Source: Sulfurovaceae bacterium
GTDB taxonomy: Bacteria; Campylobacterota; Campylobacteria; Campylobacterales; Sulfurovaceae
Length of the DNA stretch: 64,000 nucleotides
NCBI GenBank assembly: GCA_028714675.1
Contig: JAQTLV010000003.1
Coordinates: 62,001 to 126,000 of the forward strand
Direction: 5' to 3'
In this document: piece after piece, positions 1 to 9,312 of the stretch
How the letters are laid out: the number at the start of each line of letters is the position of its first letter
Position numbering within the stretch: the stretch's first letter is position 1
Notes under the pieces: model-generated
Database searches by the model: none
What the model was told of the DNA's origin: nothing
Seen by the model: the letters and a program-made list of their open reading frames with translations, nothing else
Made by a program: the position numbers and the translations under genes

Positions 1-645
1 GATGTTTTCTATCTACACTCAAGATTGCTTGAGCGTGCTGCAAAACTTAGTGATGCGAGAGGCGCTGGTTCTATTACAGCATTTCCTATCATTGAAACAC
101 AAGCGGGAGATGTATCAGCATATATTCCAACAAATGTAATTTCTATTACAGATGGACAAATATTCCTTGAAACAGATCTATTCAACTCAGGTATCAGACC
201 AGCTATTAATGTAGGACTTTCAGTTTCTCGTGTTGGTGGGGCTGCTCAAATTAAAGCAACAAAACAAGTTGCAGGAACACTTAGACTTGACCTTGCAAGT
301 TATAGAGAGTTGCAAGCATTTGCTCAATTTGCTAGTGATCTTGATGAGCACAGTAGAAAACAACTTGAGCGTGGTCAAAGAATGGTTGAGATTCTTAAAC
401 AGCCTCCATATGCTCCAGTTCCAATTGAAAAACAAGTTGTTGCAATATTTGCAGGAGCAAAAGGATATCTTGATAGTATACCAGCATCAAAAGTTACAAA
501 ATTTGAAAGCGAACTATTAACTTTTATTGAGTCTAAATATTCTTCAGTTTTGGATAGTATTAGAACAAATAAACAAATTGATGCAGATACAGAAACAGAA
601 CTCAAAAAAGCGATAGAAGATTTCAAAGTATCTTTTGAAGCGTAA
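1..645 (+). CDS. atpA: ATP synthase F1 subunit alpha, C-terminal part
   Basis: This is the C-terminal 214 residues of the alpha subunit of the F1 ATPase, which carries the non-catalytic nucleotide sites of the alpha3-beta3 ring. The frame is open from base 1, so the gene starts before the window; the internal TTG at 25 is not the start. Seen: the conserved stretch [19 protein letters not shown], then SDGQIFL-like text ([16 protein letters not shown]) and [17 protein letters not shown], all typical of alpha. The C-terminal helical domain follows. It is followed after 11 bases by atpG, so it belongs to the atp operon. Identity is secure. Confidence 0.97.
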   Translation, partial: DVFYLHSRLLERAAKLSDARGAGSITAFPIIETQAGDVSAYIPTNVISITDGQIFLETDLFNSGIRPAINVGLSVSRVGGAAQIKATKQVAGTLRLDLASYRELQAFAQFASDLDEHSRKQLERGQRMVEILKQPPYAPVPIEKQVVAIFAGAKGYLDSIPASKVTKFESELLTFIESKYSSVLDSIRTNKQIDADTETELKKAIEDFKVSFEA

Positions 646-656
646 AAGGTAAAAAA

Positions 657-1544
657 ATGGCAAGTTTAAAAGATATTCAGCGTAAGATTAAAAGTGTTAA
701 AAACACACAAAAAACTACGCGTGCCATGAAGCTTGTCTCTTCTGCAAAACTAAAAAGAACAGAAGAATTAGCTAAAAAATCTAAAGTCTATGCACATAAA
801 TTGACTGAACTATTAAATGAGATTGCTCAAAAAATGGTTAGTACAAATATTGAAGGTTTGGATATGCCTTATTTTAAAGATATAGCTAATCCAAAAGTAG
901 TAGATTTGATTTTTATTACAGCAGATAAGGGTCTTTGTGGTGGATTCAATGCTCAAACTATCAAAAGAGTAAATGCTTTAAGAAAAGAGTATCAAGCCAA
1001 TGGCGTTGAACTTAGACTTAGAGCTATTGGTAGAAAAGGTGTTGATTATTTTAAGTTTAATCGTGTTGATATGATAGATCAAGTTGCAGGTTTAAGTTCT
1101 GCGCCTGATTTTGAAAAATCATCAGCATTGATTGGTCAAGTTGTTGAAGATTATCTAAATGGCAAAACTGATAAAATAGTTTTAGTACACAATGGATATG
1201 TAAATATGATTACACAAGAGATAAGACAAGCACAGGTTTTACCAGTTGATCATACGTCTTTAACTCTTAATAATGCTTCAACTTCTGAGTTAGAGGTTGA
1301 ACCAGATAATGATAATACTTTGCTTGAGGCCTTGGTCAAAAAATATATAGAATATACAATTTATTATTCTTTGATAGATTCACTAGCAGCAGAACATAGT
1401 GCAAGAATGCAAGCAATGGATTCGGCGACAAATAATGCGAAAGATATGGTTAAGTCTCTATCGATTAAATACAACAAAGCAAGACAAGAAGCTATTACTA
1501 CTGAACTTATTGAGATAATCAGTGGTATGGAATCTATGAAATAA
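657..1544 (+). CDS. atpG: ATP synthase F1 subunit gamma
   Basis: Gamma is the central rotor shaft that couples proton flow through Fo to catalysis in the alpha3-beta3 head. The 295-residue product has the expected length. The N-terminal helix KDIQRKIKSVKNTQKTTRAM and the C-terminal helix with ARMQAMDSATNNAKDM are the paired coiled-coil shaft of the family, and DKGLCGGFNAQ is the conserved central motif. An AAAAGG ribosome site lies 6 bases ahead of the ATG. It sits between atpA and atpD in the standard order. Confidence 0.98.
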   Translation: MASLKDIQRKIKSVKNTQKTTRAMKLVSSAKLKRTEELAKKSKVYAHKLTELLNEIAQKMVSTNIEGLDMPYFKDIANPKVVDLIFITADKGLCGGFNAQTIKRVNALRKEYQANGVELRLRAIGRKGVDYFKFNRVDMIDQVAGLSSAPDFEKSSALIGQVVEDYLNGKTDKIVLVHNGYVNMITQEIRQAQVLPVDHTSLTLNNASTSELEVEPDNDNTLLEALVKKYIEYTIYYSLIDSLAAEHSARMQAMDSATNNAKDMVKSLSIKYNKARQEAITTELIEIISGMESMK

Positions 1545-1564
1545 CTTTAGGAGAGGGAAAATAA

Positions 1565-2968
<1,404 letters not shown>

Positions 2969-2985
2969 TCCATTAAAGGAAAAAT

Positions 2986-3372
2986 ATGGAACTTTTAAAA
3001 CTTGAAATTGTTACACCAGATGGTGTAATATTTGACAATGAAGTCAAACAAGTTACTTTGCCAGGTAGTGAAGGCGAGTTTGGAGTACTTCCTAAACATG
3101 CTACTTTGGTTTCTTTACTTAATGCTGGTGTTGTAGAAATTGAAACACAAGAAAGTAAGAAAATTGCAATCGCAATAAATTCTGGCTATGTTAAAGTTGA
3201 TGAAACTAAAACAACTTGTATAGTTGATGGGGCCGTTGCAATTTCTGGCGAAGGTAACGAGTTGGCAAATGCTCTAGAAGAGGCTAAAAAGCTTCTAAAA
3301 AGCACAGAATCTTCAAATATTGCAATCGCAAATGCCGTTGCTAAAGTTGAGCAAATGGCGAAAATGCTATAA
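2986..3372 (+). CDS. atpC: ATP synthase F1 subunit epsilon
   Basis: Epsilon is the small stalk subunit that binds gamma and the c-ring and can inhibit ATP hydrolysis. The 128-residue product starts with the family pattern LEIVTPDGVIFDNEV and has the beta-sandwich signature GSEGEFGVLPKHA at about 28-40. The C-terminal helices are rich in Ala and Lys. TAAAGGAAAA precedes the ATG. It closes the atp operon; its stop codon overlaps a TATAAT element that probably drives tolQ. Confidence 0.96.
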   Translation: MELLKLEIVTPDGVIFDNEVKQVTLPGSEGEFGVLPKHATLVSLLNAGVVEIETQESKKIAIAINSGYVKVDETKTTCIVDGAVAISGEGNELANALEEAKKLLKSTESSNIAIANAVAKVEQMAKML

Positions 3373-3373
3373 T
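3368..3373 (+). promoter_or_regulatory. -10 element (TATAAT) inside the atpC stop, ahead of tolQ
   Basis: A perfect TATAAT overlaps the last codon and stop of atpC. Only 5 bases separate it from the tolQ ATG at 3379, and no ribosome site is visible there. If used, it would give a leaderless or near-leaderless tolQ message. No clear -35 was found, which is common in this group. Confidence 0.4.
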
Positions 3374-3378
3374 TACAT

Positions 3379-3951
3379 ATGATACATTTTCTCTCCGAAT
3401 TAAGTATTATCACAATTTTTGTTTTGATAGTACTTTCTTTGTATTTTATAATTACTTTTTGGGTTTTTATAGACAGATTTAAATTATTAAATAGTCGTAT
3501 AAAAATAGAAGCTGAATCACTAAAAAGTATGTATGCATTTAACTCAAATACAGTAAGCCAATTTTCTATTCTATATTCTTATCTTGAAAAAGTAAAAAAT
3601 CCAAATTCAACAATTTTAGAAGCAGCTTTTAGTGATGCACTTAGAGTTTCTACAAGAAATCTTACTTTGTTGTCTATTATAGCTTCAACGGCACCATTTA
3701 TTGGTCTTTTTGGTACTGTTGTAGGAATTTTGGAAACTTTTGGAAAGCTTGGAGGGCAATCTAGTGCAGCACTTAATGTTGTTGCTCCAGCTATATCAGA
3801 AGCTCTCGTTGCAACTGCTGCTGGGATATTAGTAGCAATCTTTGCCTATACATTTCATTTGATATTAAAAAGAAAAGCTTATGAACTTAGTTCGCTTTTA
3901 AACTCAGAATCAAAAATGGTACTGGCAAAAAGCTATAATGAAGAGTTTTAA
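3379..3951 (+). CDS. tolQ: TolQ/ExbB-type proton channel subunit
   Basis: Inner-membrane proton-channel protein of the TolQ/ExbB family, which with TolR uses the proton motive force to energise TolA. The 190-residue product has a membrane segment near residues 9-31 and two more near 105-130 and 138-165. The second helix carries STAPFIGLFGTVVGILETF, the family core. Context (tolR, TolA-like, tolB, pal, cpoB follow) favours TolQ over ExbB. No ribosome site precedes the ATG, but a TATAAT ends 5 bases upstream. Translation could be leaderless or coupled to atpC. Confidence 0.9.
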   Translation: MIHFLSELSIITIFVLIVLSLYFIITFWVFIDRFKLLNSRIKIEAESLKSMYAFNSNTVSQFSILYSYLEKVKNPNSTILEAAFSDALRVSTRNLTLLSIIASTAPFIGLFGTVVGILETFGKLGGQSSAALNVVAPAISEALVATAAGILVAIFAYTFHLILKRKAYELSSLLNSESKMVLAKSYNEEF

Positions 3952-4331
3952 TGTTTAACTGGGATGATGATCCAGATTTAAACATTACCCCTCTTATGGA
4001 TGTAATGCTTGTTCTCATGGCAGTTCTTATGATTGCCGCACCAACTATCACATATCAAGAACAGATAAAACTTCCAGATGGTTCGAAAACTACAAAGTCT
4101 CAAAAATTAGATTCCATTACGATTAGAATGGATAAAAATAGAAAAATATATATAGATAATAATGTTTATGAAATGGACTCATTTTCAAATTATTTTTCAA
4201 GTAAAGATATTGATCAAAATAGCAGCGTGTATATAAGAGCAGATGAATCTTTGGCGTATAAGGACATTATGGATGTTTTAAAAGATGTCAAAAAAGCCGG
4301 ATTCTTAAATGTTTCATTGATAACAGAGTAG
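3951..4331 (+). CDS. tolR: TolR/ExbD-type energy-transducing protein
   Basis: Single-pass partner of TolQ. The 126-residue product has a short acidic cytoplasmic N terminus, then one membrane helix at about 15-32. That helix contains LNITPLMDVMLVLM, whose Asp17 matches the essential proton-carrying Asp of TolR/ExbD. The periplasmic part ends with the usual domain containing SLAYKDIMDVLKDVKKAGF. It overlaps tolQ by one base, so translation is coupled. Confidence 0.92.
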   Translation: MFNWDDDPDLNITPLMDVMLVLMAVLMIAAPTITYQEQIKLPDGSKTTKSQKLDSITIRMDKNRKIYIDNNVYEMDSFSNYFSSKDIDQNSSVYIRADESLAYKDIMDVLKDVKKAGFLNVSLITE

Positions 4332-4333
4332 AA

Positions 4334-5158
4334 ATGAGAAAAGCATACACAATCCAAAGTGGTCTTGTTGCTATTTTGATTTATATTTTGATAGTTTTGA
4401 TTGCTGTATGGGCTTTTGTTGAAAATGATAAAGAAACACAATCTTCAGGAAGTAATGAGCAGAGTATAAAGGTTGATATGTCCACTGTTGATGTATCAAC
4501 TAATTCGCATACATCTAAAGCAAATACTAAAAATCAGGAAATTACAAAACAAGAAGATATAAAAAAGAAAACCGAAGAAACATCAAAAGTATCTCCACAA
4601 GTAGTTGAAAAAGAAATCATAAAATCAAAAGACAATACACCAAAAGAAAAACTTGTTGCAAAGACACAAGATAAAGAAATTATAAAAACTGTTACAAATG
4701 CCCCAAAAGTAAAAAAAGATGCTACTTCTTTGTTTGATGCTATTGATGCAAAAATACCATCTCAAACTATAAAAAAAAGTGATACTTTGACACAAAAACA
4801 AACAACATCAAATTTGTCATTAAATTCCAATACGCAAGTTTCAAAAAAAGCATCAGATTTGATAAATGGCACATCATTAGAAAAAAACAATGGCGTAGAA
4901 GAAGGATATAAATCAAAAGTAAAATCTATACTAAATGGCTGGCCAGCACAAAGTGATTTTGCTGGAAATAAAGCTAAAATAAAATTCATAATTGAATCAA
5001 GCGGTAGATTTGAATTTGATGTAATAAGTCAGTCTTCTAATGAAGAGTTCAACAAAGGATTGATACAATATCTTAAGCAACTTCAAAAAGTTGGCTTTGG
5101 AGCACATGGTGGCAATAGAGATTATGTGTTTAATGTTGATTTTATCGCGGAGAAATAA
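4334..5158 (+). CDS. tolA: TolA/TonB-like energy transducer
   Basis: A 274-residue envelope-spanning protein with one N-terminal membrane helix (about 9-28) and a long lysine-, threonine- and glutamate-rich periplasmic spacer to about 190. The C-terminal domain (about 190-274, from YKSKVKSILNGWPAQ) looks like the TolA/TonB C-terminal fold. In the Tol system TolA reaches across the periplasm to TolB and Pal. The spacer is low in conservation, so identity rests on the architecture and on the tolQ-tolR-tolB-pal context. TonB is the alternative, but tolB and pal directly downstream make TolA more likely. Confidence 0.85.
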   Translation: MRKAYTIQSGLVAILIYILIVLIAVWAFVENDKETQSSGSNEQSIKVDMSTVDVSTNSHTSKANTKNQEITKQEDIKKKTEETSKVSPQVVEKEIIKSKDNTPKEKLVAKTQDKEIIKTVTNAPKVKKDATSLFDAIDAKIPSQTIKKSDTLTQKQTTSNLSLNSNTQVSKKASDLINGTSLEKNNGVEEGYKSKVKSILNGWPAQSDFAGNKAKIKFIIESSGRFEFDVISQSSNEEFNKGLIQYLKQLQKVGFGAHGGNRDYVFNVDFIAEK

Positions 5159-6376
5159 ATGCGTTTTATATATATTTTAATTTTTATATTTACAATAATT
5201 AGAGGTGAGGGCGATGTTAGTTTGACAATCAAAAAAAATGTCGGCTCTAAAACCAATATAACAATAGAAAATACAAGCAGTGGCTTAACTTCTGCTTTAG
5301 TGCAAAAAAGCTTTGTACTTTTTAAAGATGATTTGACACTTAGTGGAAATTTTGATGTTAATGATAATATGAGTCAAAATAACAGTTTAGATAAATATAT
5401 ACTAAAATACAATCTTTCAAATTCAAATGGCGCAAGTTTGGTAGTTAGTTTGTTTAATAATGACAGTAATTCTTTGTTATTTCAAAAGAATTACAACATC
5501 TCATCTTTTGACAAATATCCATTTTTAATACATAAATCTATAAGCGATATAAATAAATTTTTAGGCTATGGAAGTATGGATTGGATAAATCGTTTGGTTT
5601 TAATGTCTAGATATACAGGATCAGGGAAAAGTGAAATAGTTTTAAGTGATTATACCTTTACATACAAAAAGGCAATTGTTACTGGCGGGTTAAATCTTTT
5701 TCCGAAATGGGCAAATAATAGTCAAACAAGTTTTTACTATACATCCATGAGTTCAGGATTACCTACTATTTATGAATATAGTTTAAGCAGTGGCACAAAA
5801 AACTATATTACATCAGGCGAAGGAATGCTTGTTTGTTCGGATGTTGACATGGATAATAACAAGCTACTTCTTACAATGTCTCCAAATGGGCAACCAGATA
5901 TTTATGAATTTGACAAAATAACAAAGACTGCCAAAAGATTGACAGACTTTGGCGGCATAGATGTAAGTGGTCAGTATTTATCTAATGGAAGAGAGATGGT
6001 TTTTGTTTCAAATAGACTAGGTTATCCAAATATTTTCAAAAAATATATAGATTCCCCATCTGTGTCGCAAGTGGTATTCAAAGGCAGAGAAAATAATAGC
6101 TGTGATGCTCAAGGAAATAAAATTGTATACTCTTCTAGAGAAAGTAAAAATATTTTTGGAAGCAACACATTTAATATATATATGATTTCAAATTCCAATA
6201 CATTTCCACTTACTTCAAGTGGTGAAAATCAATTTCCTAGATTTTCAAATGACGGAGAAGTTGTTATGTATATAAGGCAAGAAAAAGGCAACAGCTATGC
6301 AGGTTTTGTAAATCCAAAAACAAATCAAAACAAGCTTTTTGTTATCAATAGTAAAGTTCAATCTATTGATTGGTAA
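5159..6376 (+). CDS. tolB: Tol-Pal system beta-propeller protein TolB
   Basis: Periplasmic TolB, which switches between TolA and Pal during outer-membrane constriction. The 405-residue product begins with a hydrophobic signal peptide (to about 16). It then has an N-terminal domain and, from about 180, WD40-like PD40 repeats such as LFPKWANNSQTSFYYTS and FPRFSNDGEVVMYI. Length is slightly short of the E. coli protein (430). The ATG follows the tolA stop directly, with GCGGAGAAA as ribosome site. Confidence 0.93.
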   Translation: MRFIYILIFIFTIIRGEGDVSLTIKKNVGSKTNITIENTSSGLTSALVQKSFVLFKDDLTLSGNFDVNDNMSQNNSLDKYILKYNLSNSNGASLVVSLFNNDSNSLLFQKNYNISSFDKYPFLIHKSISDINKFLGYGSMDWINRLVLMSRYTGSGKSEIVLSDYTFTYKKAIVTGGLNLFPKWANNSQTSFYYTSMSSGLPTIYEYSLSSGTKNYITSGEGMLVCSDVDMDNNKLLLTMSPNGQPDIYEFDKITKTAKRLTDFGGIDVSGQYLSNGREMVFVSNRLGYPNIFKKYIDSPSVSQVVFKGRENNSCDAQGNKIVYSSRESKNIFGSNTFNIYMISNSNTFPLTSSGENQFPRFSNDGEVVMYIRQEKGNSYAGFVNPKTNQNKLFVINSKVQSIDW

Positions 6377-6421
6377 TTTTATGGTAACATAACATATATC
6401 GTATTTTAAAGGATTATTTTT

Positions 6422-6997
6422 ATGAAAAAAGTAACACTATTATCAGCATTTTTGGCATTTTTATTTTTTGCTGGATGTTCACAGACTGCACCAACAATCC
6501 CATCTGATAAAGATGGAGTATCCTCTGGGGATATATCAAATAACCCATCAGTTAACACAGACAATGGCATAAATATTGGCGAAGGAAATGCCACGACAAA
6601 TCCTAATGATATCAAATCAAGAATGAGTGCAAGTGGTGGACTTCCAAATGATGGAACATTTAATAATAGCTCATCTGGTTTACAAAGTGTATATTTTGGT
6701 TTTGGAGATTATAGTATAGTAAACGACATGTATAAAGCTGTAGATAAAAATGTTAATGCTTTGAAAAATTATAATGGCAAGATAAAAATAGAAGGCAATT
6801 GTGATGAATTTGGAACAGATGAATTCAATTACGCACTTGGATTAAAAAGAGCCAAAGCAGTTAAAGATGCTCTTGTGGCAAAAGGAGTTCCAGAAAGTAT
6901 GTTTAGTCTCATTTCTTTGGGGGAAAGTACACCAATTTGTACTGATGCAACAGATGAGTGCTATGCAAGAAATAGAAGAGTTGATTTGAAAAAATAA
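6422..6997 (+). CDS. pal: Peptidoglycan-associated lipoprotein Pal
   Basis: Outer-membrane lipoprotein that binds peptidoglycan and TolB. The signal peptide ends in the lipobox FFAGC, giving a lipidated Cys at about residue 19. A Ser/Asn/Gly-rich linker follows to about 80. The OmpA-like domain (about 85-191) has IEGNCDEFGTDEFNYALG and ARNRRVDL, the peptidoglycan-binding signature. AAAGGA precedes the ATG. A 45-base gap separates it from tolB, the longest inside the tol operon. Confidence 0.96.
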   Translation: MKKVTLLSAFLAFLFFAGCSQTAPTIPSDKDGVSSGDISNNPSVNTDNGINIGEGNATTNPNDIKSRMSASGGLPNDGTFNNSSSGLQSVYFGFGDYSIVNDMYKAVDKNVNALKNYNGKIKIEGNCDEFGTDEFNYALGLKRAKAVKDALVAKGVPESMFSLISLGESTPICTDATDECYARNRRVDLKK

Positions 6998-7716
6998 TGA
7001 AAAAAGCATTATTTATATCATCCCTTGTGTATTGTTTTGTGATTAATTTTGCTTATGCGAATGAAGCTGAGTTGCAACAAAAAATAAATGAACAGAATGA
7101 AAAAATAGATGGTTTAACAAGTGTTGTTGAAGGTTTAAATGACAAAATTCAAGCACTTGAAGAAATAGTAAAAAATAAAGATGCTCAAAGCGAAGAAGAT
7201 ACTAGAAACGAAAAGCTTATAAAAGATTTGGCTAAAATGATAGATGACTTGGATAATAAATGTGTTAAAAAAGACGAGCTTAAAGCTATGCTTGAATCGC
7301 AAAAATACTCAAATGAAGAAACTAAAACAGTTGCGAATATTCCAAGTGATGAAAACAAAATATTTGAAGATGCAAAAGCACTTTTTAGAAATAAAAACTA
7401 TCAAAAATCAAAAGAGTATTTTTTAGAACTTGATAAGAAAAATTATAAAACTGCTATTGTAGATTATTATTTAGGCGAAATAGCATATTATGATAAAAAT
7501 CATAAGGATGCTTTGTACTACTATAAAAAAAGTGCAAAACTAGACAGTAATGCATCTTATGTAGATACGCTACTTTTACATAGTGGGATATCTTTAGAAA
7601 GTACCAAAGATAATGTTGGAGCAAAGAAATTTTATGAACTTATCATAGAAAAATATCCAGAGAGAATAACTGCAAAAATAGCCAAGCAGCATTTGGATGA
7701 TTTGAGTAGCAAGTAA
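6997..7716 (+). CDS. cpoB: CpoB/YbgF-like tol-pal associated TPR protein
   Basis: Periplasmic coordinator of the Tol system with cell-wall synthesis. The 239-residue product has a signal peptide (to about 21), then a coiled coil rich in Gln, Glu and Lys (about 24-100) that forms the trimerisation region in the family. The C-terminal TPR-like repeats (about 123-239) include ALFRNKNYQKSKEYF and DALYYYKKSAKLD. It overlaps the pal stop by one base, as in many tol operons. It is the last gene of the operon; no strong terminator hairpin follows. Confidence 0.88.
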   Translation: MKKALFISSLVYCFVINFAYANEAELQQKINEQNEKIDGLTSVVEGLNDKIQALEEIVKNKDAQSEEDTRNEKLIKDLAKMIDDLDNKCVKKDELKAMLESQKYSNEETKTVANIPSDENKIFEDAKALFRNKNYQKSKEYFLELDKKNYKTAIVDYYLGEIAYYDKNHKDALYYYKKSAKLDSNASYVDTLLLHSGISLESTKDNVGAKKFYELIIEKYPERITAKIAKQHLDDLSSK

Positions 7717-7790
7717 ATAATCTATTTATTTGCTATAAAAAATGTAACTAATATTTTTTATCGTCTAAGAATTTATAAAGCTACTTTGGC

Positions 7791-7796
7791 TACAAT
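7791..7796 (+). promoter_or_regulatory. Likely -10 element (TACAAT) for slyD
   Basis: TACAAT lies 31 bases before the slyD ATG in the 111-base gap after cpoB, preceded by TTGGC. The gap and this element suggest slyD starts its own transcript. Confidence 0.4.
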
Positions 7797-7827
7797 CATG
7801 GGAAATCAATAATTATTTGGAGAAAAT

Positions 7828-8388
7828 ATGACAATAACAAAAGAAAATAGTGTTGTATCTTTGGGATACACATTGACAGAAGCTGGACAAAGTGAAGTAA
7901 TCGACAGTAATGTAGGTGGAACTCCACTCGAATTTATAACAGGCAAAAGCCACATAATTCCAGGACTTGAAAAAGCTTTAGTAGATATGAAAATAGGCGA
8001 TAAAAAAGATGTACTAGTGGCAGCAGTAGAAGCTTATGGTGAGATTAATCCAGAAGCAGTACAAGTTGTTCCAAGAGATCAATTTGAAGGAATTGATCTT
8101 AAAGAGGGTATGGTTCTATATGGTCAAGGAGAACATGGGCAAACAGTACAAGTTATCGTAAAAGCATTTAATGATGCTGAAGTTAGAATTGACTTTAATC
8201 ACCCTTTGGCTGGAAAAGATTTGATGTTTGCAGTTGAAATCATTGGCGTTAGAGAAGCTACTGCTGATGAAGCTATGACTGGTAGTCTTGCTTGTGATGA
8301 TGAAGGTGGATGTTGTGGTGGTCACGACCATAGTCATGACCACAGTCATGGTGAAGGCGGATGTTGTGGCGGCGGACATTGCCATTAA
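7828..8388 (+). CDS. slyD: FKBP-type peptidyl-prolyl isomerase SlyD
   Basis: SlyD-type prolyl isomerase and chaperone. The 186-residue product has the FKBP core (residues 1-75 and 130-150) with the insert-in-flap domain between them (YGEINPEAVQVVPRDQF and following). The C-terminal tail from about 156 is very rich in His, Cys and Gly (GGCCGGHDHSHDHSHGEGG), like the metal-binding tail of E. coli SlyD that supplies nickel to hydrogenase maturation. TTGGAGAAAA is the ribosome site. A stem-loop follows the stop. Confidence 0.93.
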   Translation: MTITKENSVVSLGYTLTEAGQSEVIDSNVGGTPLEFITGKSHIIPGLEKALVDMKIGDKKDVLVAAVEAYGEINPEAVQVVPRDQFEGIDLKEGMVLYGQGEHGQTVQVIVKAFNDAEVRIDFNHPLAGKDLMFAVEIIGVREATADEAMTGSLACDDEGGCCGGHDHSHDHSHGEGGCCGGGHCH

Positions 8389-8396
8389 TTTTTTTT

Positions 8397-8422
8397 GTTA
8401 CTCTAAAAATATTTAGAGTAAC
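8397..8422 (+). terminator. Stem-loop after slyD
   Basis: A perfect 11-base-pair stem (GTTACTCTAAA with TTTAGAGTAAC) and a 4-base loop lie just after slyD. The T run lies before the hairpin rather than after it, so intrinsic termination is plausible but not textbook; it may instead protect the mRNA end. Confidence 0.5.
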
Positions 8423-8473
8423 ATTTGCACTCTAAATCACTCTTAAACTCATAAAATTCTCAAAAAATTTCAC

Positions 8474-8479
8474 TATAAT
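8474..8479 (+). promoter_or_regulatory. -10 element (TATAAT) for the FTR-rhodanese gene
   Basis: A perfect TATAAT in an A/T-rich stretch, 29 bases ahead of the ATG at 8509 and downstream of the slyD stem-loop, marks a new transcription unit. Confidence 0.55.
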
Positions 8480-8508
8480 TTCAAAAATAAACATCAGGAA
8501 ATTTAATA

Positions 8509-9249
8509 ATGGTCATCAAAATAGATACTAATAGTAAAGAATTTAAAGAAGAGCATGCAAAAACAGTTGCATTTACGCAAAAGGTATGCAAACAATTTGG
8601 GTTTGTTTACAATCCAGAAGATGAGATAAATGAATCAGTTACAATGGGATTAACTAGAAACAAGATGATATACAACAAGAGATATTGTCCTTGTTTCATG
8701 GTTGAGGGTGAGAGCGAAGAAGAGAGAAAATCTGCAAACAATAGAATTTGTCCATGTAAGCCTGCTATGGAAGTTGAAATTCCAAATGATGGGCATTGTC
8801 ACTGTGGAATATTTTGCACTCTAGAATATGCTAAAAATCATGCCGCCGAAAATGAAGCAGTACTTATTTCTCATACACATTCAAGAGGGTTAACAAAAGA
8901 AGAATGTCAAGCTCTTTTAGGTGCACAAAGTATCGATTCAGATGAGCTTGTAAGCCTTCTTGAAGCTAGAGAACTTGGAATGGTTGATTTTATACTTGTA
9001 GATGTTAGAGAGTGGATGGAGTATAAAGATAAAAGAATACAAGGTACTGATTTCTTGGTACCTACCACATCATTTTATCAGGCATTATCGCAAATTGATG
9101 ATAAAAAAGAACATAATATAGTAGTGTATTGCTTTAGTGGAAGCAGAAGTGCGTATTGTCAACAAATGATGTCAAGCATGGGATACAAGCATGTAACAAA
9201 TCTAGGATATGGCATCGTTTCATATAACGGAGAAGTCGAACAAGGCTAA
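8509..9249 (+). CDS. Ferredoxin-thioredoxin reductase catalytic domain fused to rhodanese
   Basis: Two redox domains in one 246-residue protein. The N-terminal half (about 15-125) has the cysteine pattern of the ferredoxin-thioredoxin reductase catalytic chain: CPC at 60-62, CPC at 81-83 and CHC at 97-99, plus Cys103. In that family these ligate a 4Fe-4S cluster and form the active disulfide; the spacings here (18 and 13 residues) are longer than in plants. The C-terminal half (about 140-246) is a rhodanese with DVREWMEY and the active loop CFSGSRS at Cys208. No signal peptide, so cytosolic. Likely role: disulfide or persulfide handling. The fusion is inferred to link thiol reduction with sulfane-sulfur transfer. 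Confidence 0.85.
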   Translation: MVIKIDTNSKEFKEEHAKTVAFTQKVCKQFGFVYNPEDEINESVTMGLTRNKMIYNKRYCPCFMVEGESEEERKSANNRICPCKPAMEVEIPNDGHCHCGIFCTLEYAKNHAAENEAVLISHTHSRGLTKEECQALLGAQSIDSDELVSLLEARELGMVDFILVDVREWMEYKDKRIQGTDFLVPTTSFYQALSQIDDKKEHNIVVYCFSGSRSAYCQQMMSSMGYKHVTNLGYGIVSYNGEVEQG

Positions 9250-9274
9250 CATCAATTCCTAACCCTTTAAATGT

Positions 9275-9280
9275 TATAAT
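9275..9280 (+). promoter_or_regulatory. -10 element (TATAAT) for fabD
   Basis: A perfect TATAAT (context GTTATAATAT) lies 32 bases before the fabD ATG in the 63-base gap after the FTR-rhodanese gene. Confidence 0.5.
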
Positions 9281-9312
9281 ATAAATACTATTTATAAATT
9301 AAGGAAGAAAAT

